Assembly: GCA_963921195.1 (NCBI GenBank)
Contig: OY992537.1
Span: 207,228,581 to 207,292,580, forward strand
Length of the DNA: 64,000 nucleotides
Source of the DNA: Pegoplata infirma
Taxonomy: Eukaryota; Arthropoda; Insecta; Diptera; Anthomyiidae
Direction: 5' to 3'
The notes beneath the pieces were generated by a model that saw only the letters and a program-made list of their open reading frames with translations, did no database searches and was not told the DNA's origin. The translations under genes and the position numbers were made by a program. Positions 1-22,765 of the stretch are shown here, piece after piece; positions within the stretch are counted from its first letter, which is position 1; every line of letters starts with the position of its first letter.

Positions 1-1507
<1,507 letters not shown>

Positions 1508-1707
1508 NNNNNNNNNNNNNNNNNNNNNNNNNNNNNNNNNNNNNNNNNNNNNNNNNNNNNNNNNNNNNNNNNNNNNNNNNNNNNNNNNNNNNNNNNNNNN
1601 NNNNNNNNNNNNNNNNNNNNNNNNNNNNNNNNNNNNNNNNNNNNNNNNNNNNNNNNNNNNNNNNNNNNNNNNNNNNNNNNNNNNNNNNNNNNNNNNNNNN
1701 NNNNNNN
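1508..1707. other. Assembly gap of 200 N
   Basis: There are exactly 200 N inside the ACAG array. The repeat phase differs across the gap: the unit starts at positions equal to 1 modulo 4 before it and 2 modulo 4 after it. The round length and the phase slip suggest a placeholder of arbitrary size, so the true array length is unknown. Confidence 0.97.
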
Positions 1708-11811
<10,104 letters not shown>

Positions 11812-11950
11812 GGACATCGCTAGATCGACTTAAAATCGATCAAGGATCATGAATATATATACTTTATGGGGTCCTAAACCAATATTTCAATGTGTTACAT
11901 ACGGAATGACAAACTTATATATACCCTCTATCACCAGAGTGGAGGGTATA
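11812..11950 (+). mobile_element. DINE-1/mini-me-like element, 3' tail
   Basis: The segment carries GGACATCGCTAGATCGACTT, then TATACTTTATGGGGTCC, then ACGGAATGACAAACTTATAT, and ends in the hairpin TATACCCTC...GAGGGTATA. By eye it differs at only about two positions over some 140 bases from the tail of the copy ending near 58,117. That makes them one subfamily and suggests recent activity. The body upstream of the microsatellite lies outside the window or beyond the array. Confidence 0.88.
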
Positions 11951-14108
11951 AAAACACAAAAAAATCAATAAAAATAAAAAAAATACAAGTAAATCTGTTA
12001 AGTCCACAAAATGGAAAGAAAATCTGCTAAGTCCACATATAAAATAGAAAATTATAAAGTGCAAATGTGCTAAGTCCAAAAAGAGCCTATAAGTGTTCCT
12101 TTCTTTTATTTTAGAGTCCTATGATTTTTTGGGGTTAAACAAGATGAACTTAGGAAAAAAACTGCGTTTACAGATTTAAAAAAAGTTAACCCAAAAAAAG
12201 TTAGACAGTTTTTTGTCTCTCCTGAAAAATTTTAAAATACGGACTTGGCATGTTTGCCGACTAAGCCAACGAAATGCCGTTATCTTAAATAGTACTGAAC
12301 CTTCAGTGCAACCTTTAAAATAAGAATGACTTAGAAAAATGTCAAAGGTTTTGACCTTAATTTTTGAACACAACACCTCAAAAAACGATATTTTTTAAAA
12401 TTTTGGCTAAAATATATGTTGTTAAGGTTCCCCTATATTACTCTAGTTTTAATTTTCAGGATGGAGGATTCATTGCAGAATTAAATATTAATAGAAACAT
12501 AGTGACAGGTAAGAAAAAAATGGTGTATTTTCCCTTAGAAAAAAATTTTTTATTTTTTGAAACCCTTGTACCAAAATACACTTTGGTACCAGGGTTTAAT
12601 AACATACAATTTCTCCAAAATCTTAAAAATATCGTTCTTTGAGATATATCTTTCCAAAAATTAAGGTTGAAACAATGATCTTTGACCTTTAAAAAAAAAA
12701 AAATCTTGATGAATGCCGTTTTACAGGCTGTCTTAATTACCTATTATTTGAAACCTGAGTAAAACCTGCATCAAAATTACATTTTGAGATATCGCTACTT
12801 ATGTCAGAACACTTTTGACAAATATATATAATTTTTCCAACATGTCCGGACATCTAAAAAACAACCAGGGATCTTAAAAATATATGTATTTTGTTTGTGG
12901 TGTCTGACCGATATTTCCCATGAAAAAATTAATATAAAAATTATTACTAAGCTGAAGATCTTTTGAAAATCAACCCACAACCTCTAAGGTTCCTTGAAAT
13001 AAAGCCATAATCTTAACGGAAACATTCACATCAAGCCACCACCAGAGACCAAATCATTTGACCCCAATGGCAATAGTGGACGCATTTGGTAGTTAAACCC
13101 AATTTCTAAATGTGTCAGAATCAAAATCTTAACCTTACTCCTAATATGTATAAAATCATAAATTTGAATTAAATCCTTAAAAGGATGCATTTCGCTTCTA
13201 CAAACTATCCTTTATCTGTCCAAAACATTAAAGTCCTTAAAGCAAATCCTTAAAATTATGACTATACAAAATAACAATGACAAGTCATATTAGTAACAAA
13301 ATACCAAAAGTATTTTTTTATTTAACAAAGGAAATGCATTCCATTTATAAATATTTTTTTAACGAAAGTACGTATTGTTTTGTGAACAAAAAAAAATCCA
13401 TAATCCTTAGGGAATCTGCAATAATCATTTGATATCATAAAAAAAACAACGGTCTCAGATGTAAAATGAAAAACAAAATTAAGTATTTCGAAAAAATCAT
13501 AATCATGTAATGCTGAATTAACGATTTATATGAAAATAACAAAAATTAAGGATAAAAAAAAAACACATTTTTGGTGAAAATATTTCATTAATCACTTGGA
13601 AGGAAATTTAAGCACGCACACAGTTTCCAAAAAAATGAACCCTTAAATTTTTTATGTTGCTAGAAATTTAGCAAAAACCAAAATTATATAGCAAAGTTAA
13701 AGATTATTTTTTGAAATTTAACATTTTTACACGAAGAAGTTCAATGAACTGAATAAATTTTTCTTGAGCTAAAATAGTGCTGGCAATGAACACCCCAATA
13801 ATTATGGTTTAGATTTCACTGATTTAATGTCTTTAATAATATCATAATATTTTTGGGTAATTAAAAACACCTCAACAGAGAAAATTTTTCAGATTTAAAA
13901 TTTTGTATTTTTACCCTTACTTAAGTGTATAATATGATTTTTTCAAAACCACCCCAACCTTTTGTAATATTTTTCCTACTATGGTTTTTTTTGTGGAAAT
14001 GCTGTTAAAGTACACTTGAAAAAAAAACGGGTGCAGAAATTTTCTAATATTTTTGGTCAACTAAATTATACGCATGAAATTGAAGCTGCATTTTGTATAG
14101 AAAATGTA
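11951..14108. other. AT-rich DNA without recognised genes
   Basis: I see no conserved coding sequence, RNA gene or terminal repeats here. Two short reading frames (12,176-12,376 and 12,364-12,642) have no recognisable motif and match chance in AT-rich DNA. An imperfect hairpin with AAACCC/GGGTTT arms lies near 12,560-12,597. Confidence 0.6.
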
Positions 14109-14117
14109 TTAATTTAT

Positions 14118-14602
14118 GGTGACAAGGCATAATCCCCACGGACATTACCCCCATAATGGGATAATGGGGATTATGGCTGAATTCATTACGGTCATAAACC
14201 CCATAACAGTTGTGGGGACTATGACCGTTTCCAAAACGGTTACAATCCCAATGGGGATAATATCTGTTCCCTGTTGGGATAACGACCGATTTTTTTCGGT
14301 CATAACCACCATTCACATTAAGGGGAGTAAGTCCAAAGCAATTTTGGTCATAATCCCCGTTTTCTGCGGTGAGGGTGGGTTTAGCGAAGCTGCTAAATTA
14401 ATTTATGGAGTTTGTAATCCCTAAGCCCGGCCGAAGGCCAGCTACGAAGAAAAACTTTTAATTTTTTTTATTGGGATTATGTCCAAATTATTTGCGGTCA
14501 TAGTCCCCACTACCATTATGGGGATTGTGACCGAAATGAATTTGTTTATAATCCCCATAAGGGAAATGGGGATTATGTCCGTTGGAATTATGTCATGTCG
14601 CC
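14118..14602. mobile_element. MITE of the CATAATCCCC family, copy 1
   Basis: This is a 485-bp element with terminal inverted repeats. The left end reads GGTGACAAGGCATAATCCCC; the right end read inward is GGCGACATGACATAATTCC. Identical 9-bp direct repeats TTAATTTAT flank it (14,109-14,117 and 14,603-14,611), good evidence of a target-site duplication. The interior is dense in short palindromes of CATAATCCCC/GGGGATTATG, with a GGCCGAAGGCC hairpin near 14,427. Open frames across it follow from this repeat structure. An 8-9-bp duplication fits the MULE, P or hAT groups, and I cannot choose. A related copy lies at 60,287-60,707. Confidence 0.85.
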
Positions 14603-14611
14603 TTAATTTAT

Positions 14612-15101
14612 TTCCTCTGTTTCATTACAGTCATGGCGATAAGGATGATCCCCCAGCACAATATCTGCGAACTCCTTTCGAGGTTTGTAAAACCAAGGGC
14701 CAGGATATTGGTGGTGATGCCAATGCTGACGAAGTTCGCTATAAGCGGGGTATATTTTATATCAACCTAGTTTTATTTCCAAAAGAGAGAGTTGCAATTA
14801 TGTTTTATTTTACGTTTTTTTTGAAAGTAAACTACTTATTGGGAAAAAACTATTAAAAATATAAATAAATTTTATCAAAATTATAATATTAACCAAAAAT
14901 TTCCAACCATTTATGAGTTTGCTAAACATAATTACCGCAAATTTCAAAATATTTATAAGAGTTCGTTATAGAAAGGTAAATATACAAGAAATTGTGTTCG
15001 TGGGACCTTAATAAGCAGTTCGTTTTAGCCGAGGATTCGCTATAACTGAGTTCGTTATAAAAGAAGTATTTTGTGTGAAAATTGCTGCCAAAACGTCGGG
15101 A
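14612..15101. other. AT-rich DNA with TTCGYTATA motifs
   Basis: There is no gene. The motif GTTCGTTATA/GTTCGCTATA recurs near 14,731, 14,961, 15,028 and 15,049, looking like the remains of a decayed dispersed repeat. The MITE at 14,118-14,602 lies on the left and the truncated Helitron follows. Confidence 0.5.
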
Positions 15102-16272
15102 CCTTATATAAAAAAGTGACGTGACTGACTGACTTATTGACTGATTCATCATCGCCCAGCCCAAACCGCTGAAGATTCATTAAGGCCTGATTTTTGCCAA
15201 TGTTGATTCTAAGGCGGTTAAAAGGGTAAAAAGGGTAAAAATCTGTACTTCTGGTACCTTTTATATATCCTGAAAAAATTGCCACAGAGACTTGAAATTT
15301 GGACTGTATGTTCACCTCCCGGAATATAGATCCACTAAGGCTGGATTTTTGTCAATGATGATTCTAAGGGGGTTAAAGGGGCAAAAAAAAATTACTTTTG
15401 GTACCTTTTATATTTACTTAAATAATGGTACTACAGGAAAAAATATTCACTAAGGCTGGGTTTTTGCCAATATTGATTCTACGGGGGTAAAATGCGTAAA
15501 AAAGTGTTCTTTTGGTACTTTTTTTATTTACTGAAATAATGGTCATACAAACTTGAAATTTTGAATGTAGGATCCTTTGGTGAAAATTTTTTTTTGAAAA
15601 TTTGGATTCTAAGGGTAAAATATGTAAATGCAAAAAAGTTTAATTTTGGTACTTTTTATATTTCATAATAAAATTATCCTAGACACCTGAAATTGTGAAT
15701 GTGGAATACTACCTTTTGTAAAATAATGTTTTTTAAAAATTCCTTTTTTAAAAATACCTCTTTTAAAAAGTCCCTTTTATTAAAAGTACCTTTTATAAAA
15801 AGTACCTTTTATAAAAAGTACCTTTTATAAAAAGTACCTTTTATAAAAAGTACCTTTTATAAAAAGTACCTTTTATAAAAAGTACCTTTTATAAAAAGTA
15901 CCTTTTATAAAAAGTACCTTTTATAAAAGTACCTTTTATAAAAAGTACCTTTTATAAAAAGTACCTTTTATAAAAAGTACCTTTTATAAAAAGTACCTTT
16001 TATAAAAAGTACCATTTATAAAAAGTACCTTTTATAAAAAGTACCTTTTATAAAAAGTACCATTTATAAAAAGTACCTTTTATAAAAAGTACTAGCGAAG
16101 TTATTAAAATTTTATTCATTGAAATATTATTTTATGGAAGACTTAAACGCCCACAATTAAATAAAACAAAGACTACATAGGGGAACTTTTTGAAATCGAT
16201 AGAGTAATACTGATCCTTCTATTATGCGGTATTCAATACAACCGGTAACGAAGTACCGGGATGGTAAGCTAG
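15102..16272 (+). mobile_element. Non-autonomous Helitron, 5'-truncated copy
   Basis: The 3' end is diagnostic: hairpin CCGGTAACGAAGTACCGG, then GATGGTAAG and the terminal CTAG (16,269-16,272), followed by host T. Helitrons end in CTRR after a short hairpin and insert between A and T. The body shares its order with the complete copy at 53,719-57,122: GTGACTGACTGACT, tandem units with ACTTGAAATT...GATTCTAAGGGG, then the 16-bp minisatellite, then the same 3' end. The 5' TC terminus is degraded or missing, so the left boundary is approximate. There is no Rep/helicase coding sequence, so it is non-autonomous. Confidence 0.88.
15742..16092. repeat. 16-bp minisatellite in the short Helitron copy
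   Basis: About 21 tandem copies of ACCTTTTATAAAAAGT with a few variants (ACCATTTATAAAAAGT; one 15-bp unit). The core TTTTATAAAA is self-complementary, so each unit can form a small hairpin. The same array has about 98 units in the longer Helitron copy. Confidence 0.95.
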
Positions 16273-17460
16273 TTATTTATATGTAACAAGAGTATCCGCG
16301 AAATCAAATATCAAAATGACACTACCGCTCATTGCTTACTATACATATTGAGGTTTTTTACATGTTTCGCGTGGTGATTACACGGCGGGGTAAAATCTCA
16401 ACTGAAAATTTCCCTTAAAATAATTTTAAAATCTGTTTCCTTAACAGCATTTTCTAAATCTTCGTTAATTTTTGTTGAAACTCTTGTTAAAAAAATAAAA
16501 ATATCTTTCTTTCAGTGTAAAAATGTAAACGGTATGAATGAAAATAAATAAATTGAAGGAAAAAAAATAATATATACAACTGTGGCAACAATTAAATTTC
16601 CACATGAGCTGCATTTAATGTGCTACTGATTTTCAACATCTGTTTTCATTTTACTCACTGCTTTGCTTTTTCTCGTTTTTTTTTTCTTTCTTTTGATTTT
16701 GCACAGACTTATTTGGGAAACATTCATACAAAACTTACGCAGTATTTTAGTTTTTTTTTTTGGTAATAAAATCATGATTATTTTCACCAAAAATGTTAAA
16801 CATACAAAAACATTAAGAATCTTAGGATTTTAAAGTCATTTTGACGAAGGCAACTTGAAGAGGATGCTATTAGCAAGAAGAAGTCTACGTTATCTTGAAA
16901 ACTTTCTATAGATATTAATATATGCAAGACAAACTTTAATAAGGGAGGTTACCAAAAGGAAAATTTGATAAATTTCAACTGGCAGAATATAGTCCTTTGC
17001 CCATTCATGAGCGCCTTTCAGAATATCCTTCAAAGTACCAACATGTGTACGTTAGAAGGTTAATAATGAATTGACACTTCTTTACAAATATTTTTGGAGG
17101 TGTCCCACATAAAGTGTAATTCACAAAAATTATTTTTCAATGACAAAAGTTTGGAGTAAAAAATGTTTTATTTGTGGCTATTTCTGAGATATAAAAAAAA
17201 TTGTAACACAAACTAATTGTAAGTATAGATGATGATAGATTTCCATCGTCAACACTCGTCAATTGTCATACTACAACACAACTTATAACGTGCAACGTAA
17301 ATTACTAATATTTCTAAGAATTAAATATATAAAATAACAATTCAAACGTAACAGACATTTTTCAAGACTAACTAAAGGTTGGCAACAATGAGAAACTACA
17401 AATCACCAATCCAACATACTCATCACCATTTGCGATAAGCCCATACAGATTGAGATCGCA
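16273..17460. other. AT-rich DNA without recognised genes
   Basis: No coding motif, RNA gene or terminal repeat pair was recognised between the Helitron end and the LINE 3' end. Confidence 0.55.
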
Positions 17461-17626
17461 CTCTGTTTGAGTTGAGTTAAGTTGAAGGTGGATTGTCCAA
17501 GCCCAAAAAGTAAGTAAACTTCCTTTTTAGGCAATTCCATGGCGCTCAGACAGTCCATTGTACCGCACCGTGAAAATTAAAATTAGTAAGGGTGAAAGAA
17601 AGTTTGGAAGTATTAAAAAAACTTTT

Positions 17627-19493
17627 TCAGAATTTCTCAGTTGCTTTCGCACACTTGAGAAAATAAGACAAGGAAAGTCCATGGACCATGTCAATTAACA
17701 GAATATCAGAACCCATTGTCCGCGGTTTAACTCCTGAGAACGCTGTGCAACTACAGACGTAGTGTACTGTTGTATCCTCATCTTCAAGACAAGCTACACA
17801 TAATGGGTCTAATAAGACACCTAATCTCGTCATATGACGAGCACAGGCATTGTGTGCCCTTATTAAGCCAGTAAGTCTGCGATAGTCTATTCTACTGATA
17901 CCGAGTGGATAGTTAGCCACTTTCTTGTCTGGTCTAATTATAAAACGTTTGGTATTCTTGCATGTCCACTGGTTAGACCATCTTTCTTGAAAACTAATTT
18001 CATATGAGAGTTGATCCAAGCCATGTCTAGCCTATATCAATCTAAGGTTCCGGATTGTAAGGAATTGTAACGGAGCCAACATTTGCCAAAGAGTCAGCAA
18101 TCTCGTTATTTCTCGGAACGCACAGAAGACTGACCATATTGCCGCATGAGACCTAATTGAGTCTGCGTCTTTATTCCTGGACAACTTAAGATGAAGGTGG
18201 TGATTCAAGTGCTCTAAGCACAGCCTGGCTGTAACTGCAGATACTGATTCTCCTATCCATCCATCTGTTCCTAATTATCCAGCTTGCCACGTCCAAAACA
18301 GCATATACTTCAGTCAAAAATTCTGTAGCCATTTTCCACATAGCAATACAGCATTTGGTCGTGTCGTTTAAATACCAACCAGACCCCGAGCCATTTAGGT
18401 ACTGGATCCATTCGTGTAGAAATTATCCATGTAATTTTTGAGTAGATCTGCCGGGTTGCCCCAGTATTCCCTACTAGGAAATATTACAATAAAATTCCTA
18501 CTAAACTCGATGAAAGAGGTTTTACCGTCTAAAGGTATAGAAAACATCGGACAAAGTTCCGATAGCCTATCAAACAGACGACCATGTCCCACATTGTACT
18601 CCCCATTTCATGTCCCACTTTAGCGCAGCCTGCCCAATGATTGCTTGATTTCTTCCCGAATATGCATTTCCATTCTCTGTTAGTATTTATTTGTATTTGA
18701 ACTTCACAGGTTCTGTCAAAGTTCGAAATAGTGATTTTCTATTCCAGTTCCGTCCGTATTTACTCCCAAACTTACCATTGATTAGGATCACAACTCCATG
18801 AGAGTATGCAACAACCTTAAACCCCCATTCCTTTGAATGCCTCGAGGAACTTATTTATTAGAATATTCCACAGAAGGGGAGAACTAACACTACCCCTTGT
18901 GGAGTGCCCCGTGTTTCCTTCCTTACTTCACTATCACCTATCTTCAAGTTATTAACCCTACTTTTCAGCATGTTGCCGTCCACAGAGTAACCTGAGTGTC
19001 CGTGCCTGTATTTTGTGTGGCATTAAGGATTGATGATATTTTGCCAATTTTTGACGCACCTTCCACGTCGAAGAATGATACCAAAACATACCCTTTTTTG
19101 TGAAGAGCATCCTTAATCAACCCGACAACATCGCGTGGTTTGTCTTTCGCTCTTTAAGGATAAAAGCGAGTACTGTCTTCCTCCATTCTGAAGGTATATA
19201 CCCAATAAAGATACTCATCAGCATTATAAACACGAGGAACTACTGCAAGAGTGCCGGAAAAATTCCATCAGGACCTGCGGATTTATAGGGATTGAAGGAA
19301 CGGTGCGCCACGTCATCTTACTTTCTGACTGCTTTCTGCAAAATATCCATCAGGCTTATTAAAATAACCTCCTTATTTCCCTCCAATATTTCACAGAAAA
19401 TATAAAAATAACCTCTTTTTGCCATAATGGTTTCCCTCTTCAAAGCATTAACACTAATTGTAAGACGATAATTCTTCCAGTCCTTCCTCATTA
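17627..19493 (-). pseudogene. LINE ORF2 remnant (RT, RNase H, zinc knuckle), copy 1
   Basis: This is a heavily decayed reverse transcriptase ORF of a non-LTR retrotransposon, read from high to low coordinates. Near 19,265 comes NPYKSAGPDGI. Near 19,180 comes YIPSEWRKTVLAFI. Near 19,065 is motif A (FFDVEGA). Near 18,890 is motif B (RGTPQG). Near 18,805 is motif C, expected as YSDD or YADD but reading YSHG. The RNase H start near 18,400 reads FYTNGSS where TDGS is expected. A C-terminal zinc-knuckle block (CVACLEDEDTTVHYVCSC) lies near 17,760-17,805. Stops and frameshifts are frequent and both catalytic sites are lost. The 3' UTR continues to about 17,461. A 1.9-kb element at 19,494 splits it from its upstream part. 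Confidence 0.86.
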
Positions 19494-21378
19494 GAGCACC
19501 CACAAAATGTATGGGATGTGCAAAAGTGTATTTTTTATCGCTCCCCGCTCATTTTCGGTTGAGTTGGGAGTAAAATATAATATCTATCCAGAAATTGGAC
19601 TTCTAGGTTGCAAACAGGCCAAGCGGTTTGAACTTTTGACCTCAAAAATGGGCTAAAAAACCTTTATAGATTAATTTGGCTGTAACTCTTAAAATAAAAG
19701 TTTTTCGCAATTAACTTTCATAACAATTTTTTTGTAGAATCAAAATGCAAAGATTTTTCTCTCATTCTGTTTTGACCTAAATATATCCGATCGCGGTGTT
19801 TTAAGCGGTTAAAGTCGAAATTTGGGTCAGAACTTTTTTTTTAAAAATTCTCGTAAATTTTTAAATTGGGGAAAATTTGAGCGCTTTGCACAATTCCCTA
19901 GGGCATTGAATGAAGTTTCCCAAAAAAATTTTTTTTGCTAAAATATATCGACCCTTCCATGAAAAAAAATTCCAATGTTCTACTCTGAATCTCATTTTTT
20001 TACTATTCAACCTCAATATAGGCGAATATTCTTTTTGTAATTCCGTGAGTTTCGCACCGAAACATCTGTCTAGGATTTCCCTAAATATATATGGGGTATT
20101 CAGTGCTAAATTGAACACTTTGAAAATGTTTATTTTTGATTTTTTAATTATTTTTACATTTTTTTAAAACCCATTAAAACCTCCATTCAAGTTAGTTTTC
20201 AATTTTTTTTAAATTACCCATTCCAAAGATATGGAATTTTCAAAAAAAAAACTATCGTTTTCCGTATTTTTATCATAACAAATTCGAAAATGGTCAAAAT
20301 TTTTTTTTTTTTTAATTTTTGTTTTTTTATTAAAAATTTCTTAAAGTGTTCTAATATGCGATTTTTAAATAATTGCACTCTTTTTTTTTAATCTTTTCTT
20401 AAAATTTTTTGTTTGATTTTTTTTTTTTTAATTTTTCGTGGTAAACTTAATATTTTCATAAAATTTTAAGCTTAAGTAGATCGTGGGATTATGGTAATTA
20501 ATATATTCAGCGGTTTTTGATTTTTTGTTGTTTTCAAATCTTTATTAAAACACTTTGAAGAAAATACTAAAATCTCAACAAATTATTTCAAATTTGGACC
20601 ATTTTTAAAGAAGTGATACTAAAAAACAGAAAAAAGCGTGTTTGTTTTTTTTTTTGAATTCGATATTTTTTGAACGGATTATCAAAAAAGATGTCAAAAT
20701 TTACTTGGAATGGGTTTTTGAAGGGTACTTAAAAATTGAAAAAATATAAAATTAAAAATTTTCCAAGCGTCCAGTTTGGCATGGAATACCCCATATATTT
20801 TATGTAGAATCCTAGACTCATCTTTCGATGCGTAAAACACGCAATGACAAAGTGAGTACACCCCCATAACGTGGTTGAAGGTCAAAAAAATGTGGTTCAG
20901 GGTAGGATTTTTGCAATTTTTCACGGAAGGGTCGATATATTTTTGCAAAAAAAAAAAATTTTTGGAAAACTACATTCAATACCCTATTAAATTATGCAAA
21001 GAGCTCAAATTTTCCCCAATATGGAAATTTACGACAATTTTGTAAAAAAAGTTCTCCCCCAAATTTCGACTTTAATTGCTCAAAACACCGCGATCGGATA
21101 TATTTAGGTCAAAACAGTAAAAGAGAAAAATCTTTGGATTTTGAATTTACAAAAAAAATGTTATGAAAGTTAATTGCGAAAAACTTTTATTTTAAGAGTT
21201 TCAGCCAAATTAATCTACAAAGGTTTTTTATCCCATTTTTGAGGTCAAAAGTTCAAACCGCTTGGCCTGTTTGCAACCCAGAAGTCCAATTTTTGGATAG
21301 ATATTATTTTTTATTTCCAACTCAACCGAAAATGAGCGGGGAGCGATGAAAAAAACAATTATGCACATATGGGTGCTC
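19494..21378. mobile_element. 1.9-kb inverted-repeat (foldback-type) element, TA target
   Basis: The ends read GAGCACCCA...TGGGTGCTC and are flanked by TA on both sides (19,492-19,493; 21,379-21,380). Each arm is roughly 650-700 bp and the right is the reverse complement of the left. Shared blocks include ATCGCTCCCCGCTCATTTTC, AGGCCAAGCGGTTTGAACTT and CACCGCGATCGGATATATTT. A smaller block, ATGGGGTATTCCATG-like, lies in both arms near 20,090 and 20,790 and recurs at 49,142 and 61,376. No transposase is seen. It sits inside a LINE ORF2, which confirms both ends. The TA duplication suggests the Tc1/mariner group. Confidence 0.83.
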
Positions 21379-21535
21379 TATCCCTCATATTATATTTCTT
21401 TGCCTTATTGAAGAGTTTCCTACTTTGTGTTCTGAGAAGCTGGAGTTCCGGCATCCACCACCGTTAATGGATTTTCGGAGGCAAGCACTCTAAGCAGGAT
21501 TTAAGATAAGCTTCTTTATCCCTTTAACGACTGCA
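21379..21535 (-). pseudogene. LINE ORF2 remnant, copy 1, upstream part
   Basis: Read on the minus strand this gives AYLKSCLECLPPKIH and then RWWMPELQLLRTQSRKLFNK, which resembles the segment between endonuclease and reverse transcriptase in LINE ORF2 (PWWNPEL...RKLFNKAK). On the other side of the inserted element the sequence goes on as WKNYRLTI...KRET, the next expected block. The two pieces are one copy. The endonuclease itself is absent, so this copy is 5'-truncated. A perfect palindrome GGCAAGTATACTTGCC lies just outside at 21,536-21,551. Confidence 0.75.
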
Positions 21536-21551
21536 GGCAAGTATACTTGCC

Positions 21552-22086
21552 AAATGGCTTTTGGCGATTATTTTTGTTCAGGTAAAAGATAGGGTAAATG
21601 TCTTAAAATAGGAATTGCAGAGTGGCGTTCGGGCAACAAAAGTTTAGTTTACAATAAGTCTCTAACTGGATTCGTTTATTCTCTATAAGCCCTCCAAATT
21701 TATAAAATAATAATCTCTATTTTAGACACAAAAATATCTTTATTTGTTGAGCAAAATCATGGACAAGAAGGGGGCTTATGGGTCCAAAATCTTGTAGTGT
21801 AACTATTTTTAAGTTGAAGATCTAAATAATCATTACCAAAATGCTTTTACATGACCTCGAAATTTAACCCATTACGTTTTCTTGGGGTTTTAAGAAGGGA
21901 TACTTTTCTGCTTCTGAAAAGTATCCAGTAATGGTCCGAGAAAGAGCATTCCTGAGATACCCTTCAGTCTAAAATTCTAAACGAGTCCATATTTGAAACC
22001 AAAGTTATTTATGTCGCTATCATGTCCCTAATTCTGTTAAAAAACGTAACGCCTGTTGATGTCAGTGCTTTCACACAGTATATGGT
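21552..22086. other. Unassigned DNA, possibly decayed LINE flank
   Basis: No clear motif. The stretch just before 22,087 may be RNase H sequence too decayed to read. Confidence 0.45.
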
Positions 22087-22765
22087 GAATGCATGGTTTC
22101 TGAAAACAAGATCTGCCTTAACTGCCGCATGTCTTTGAATAAGATGACCAAGCAGTTTGACATGCGACTAATATGGGTCCCAAGGCACAGAGACATTCCT
22201 GGGAATTATGAAGCCGATGAGGTTGAAAGACTGGGAACTACCTTACAGGTTCCCACAGAATTGGAAAGTGTTTGTATGCCTCTAGAAACTTGCAGGCAAA
22301 GTATACGGCTTTAGTTCGCGACGGAAACTAATCAGAGATGAGAAAATGGATGGACATGTGAGACAACACAACAGATTTGGCCTGCTCTTTATCAGAAGCG
22401 CACAAGCATGCTGATATCGCTTCCAAGAGGAGAGATTTCGATGTCGGTTTCTGTAATTACCGGACCCTGTCTTTATGGGAAGCAAGCAGATCGGTTAAAT
22501 GTGCCGTCAAATGATTAATGCAGGAGTTTCATGGATCAGGAGGAGTTGGAAACTATAGAACTCTTCATCTGCGATTGCGCGGAACTTTCTAGCCAGAGAC
22601 TTGCTTCACTGGGATCTAGGAAGCTGCAAGATCTTTCTGATTTGTCGGATGTCAAATTGGTTTACCGACAGGGACCAGTGGTATCACAATGGACCTCAGA
22701 GTCTTTGTGTGCTGAGGTAAAATTTCAGCAGCCACTTATAACCTTACCCAACCTATGGTGAGCAT
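22087..22765 (+). pseudogene. LINE ORF2 C-terminal remnant (RNase H tail and zinc region), copy 2
   Basis: The first frame (from about 22,093) encodes MRLIWVPRHRDIPGNYEADE, the end of an RNase H domain; the usual VPGH reads VPRH, while the final aspartate (EAD) is kept. The middle, 22,320-22,530, is frameshifted but readable as TTQQIWPALYQKRT and VITGPCL. The last frame (22,531-22,761) resembles the C-terminus, with EELETIELFICDCAEL for the knuckle and LASLGSRKLQDLSDLSDVK after it. The tail holds GTGGTATCACAATGGACCTC, also seen in the 3' region of copy 3. It is truncated before the reverse transcriptase and lies in the opposite orientation to its two relatives. Confidence 0.83.

Noticed and set aside
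14116..14856. Open frames of 90-125 codons in both directions
   Set aside because: They lie on or overlap the CATAATCCCC MITE and read as repeats of its palindromes (NPHGHYPHN, NPITVVG). Nothing suggests a protein.
15742..16092. Regular 16-bp repeats as a possible CRISPR array
   Set aside because: The repeats are head-to-tail without spacers and lie inside a Helitron of a eukaryote. It is a minisatellite.
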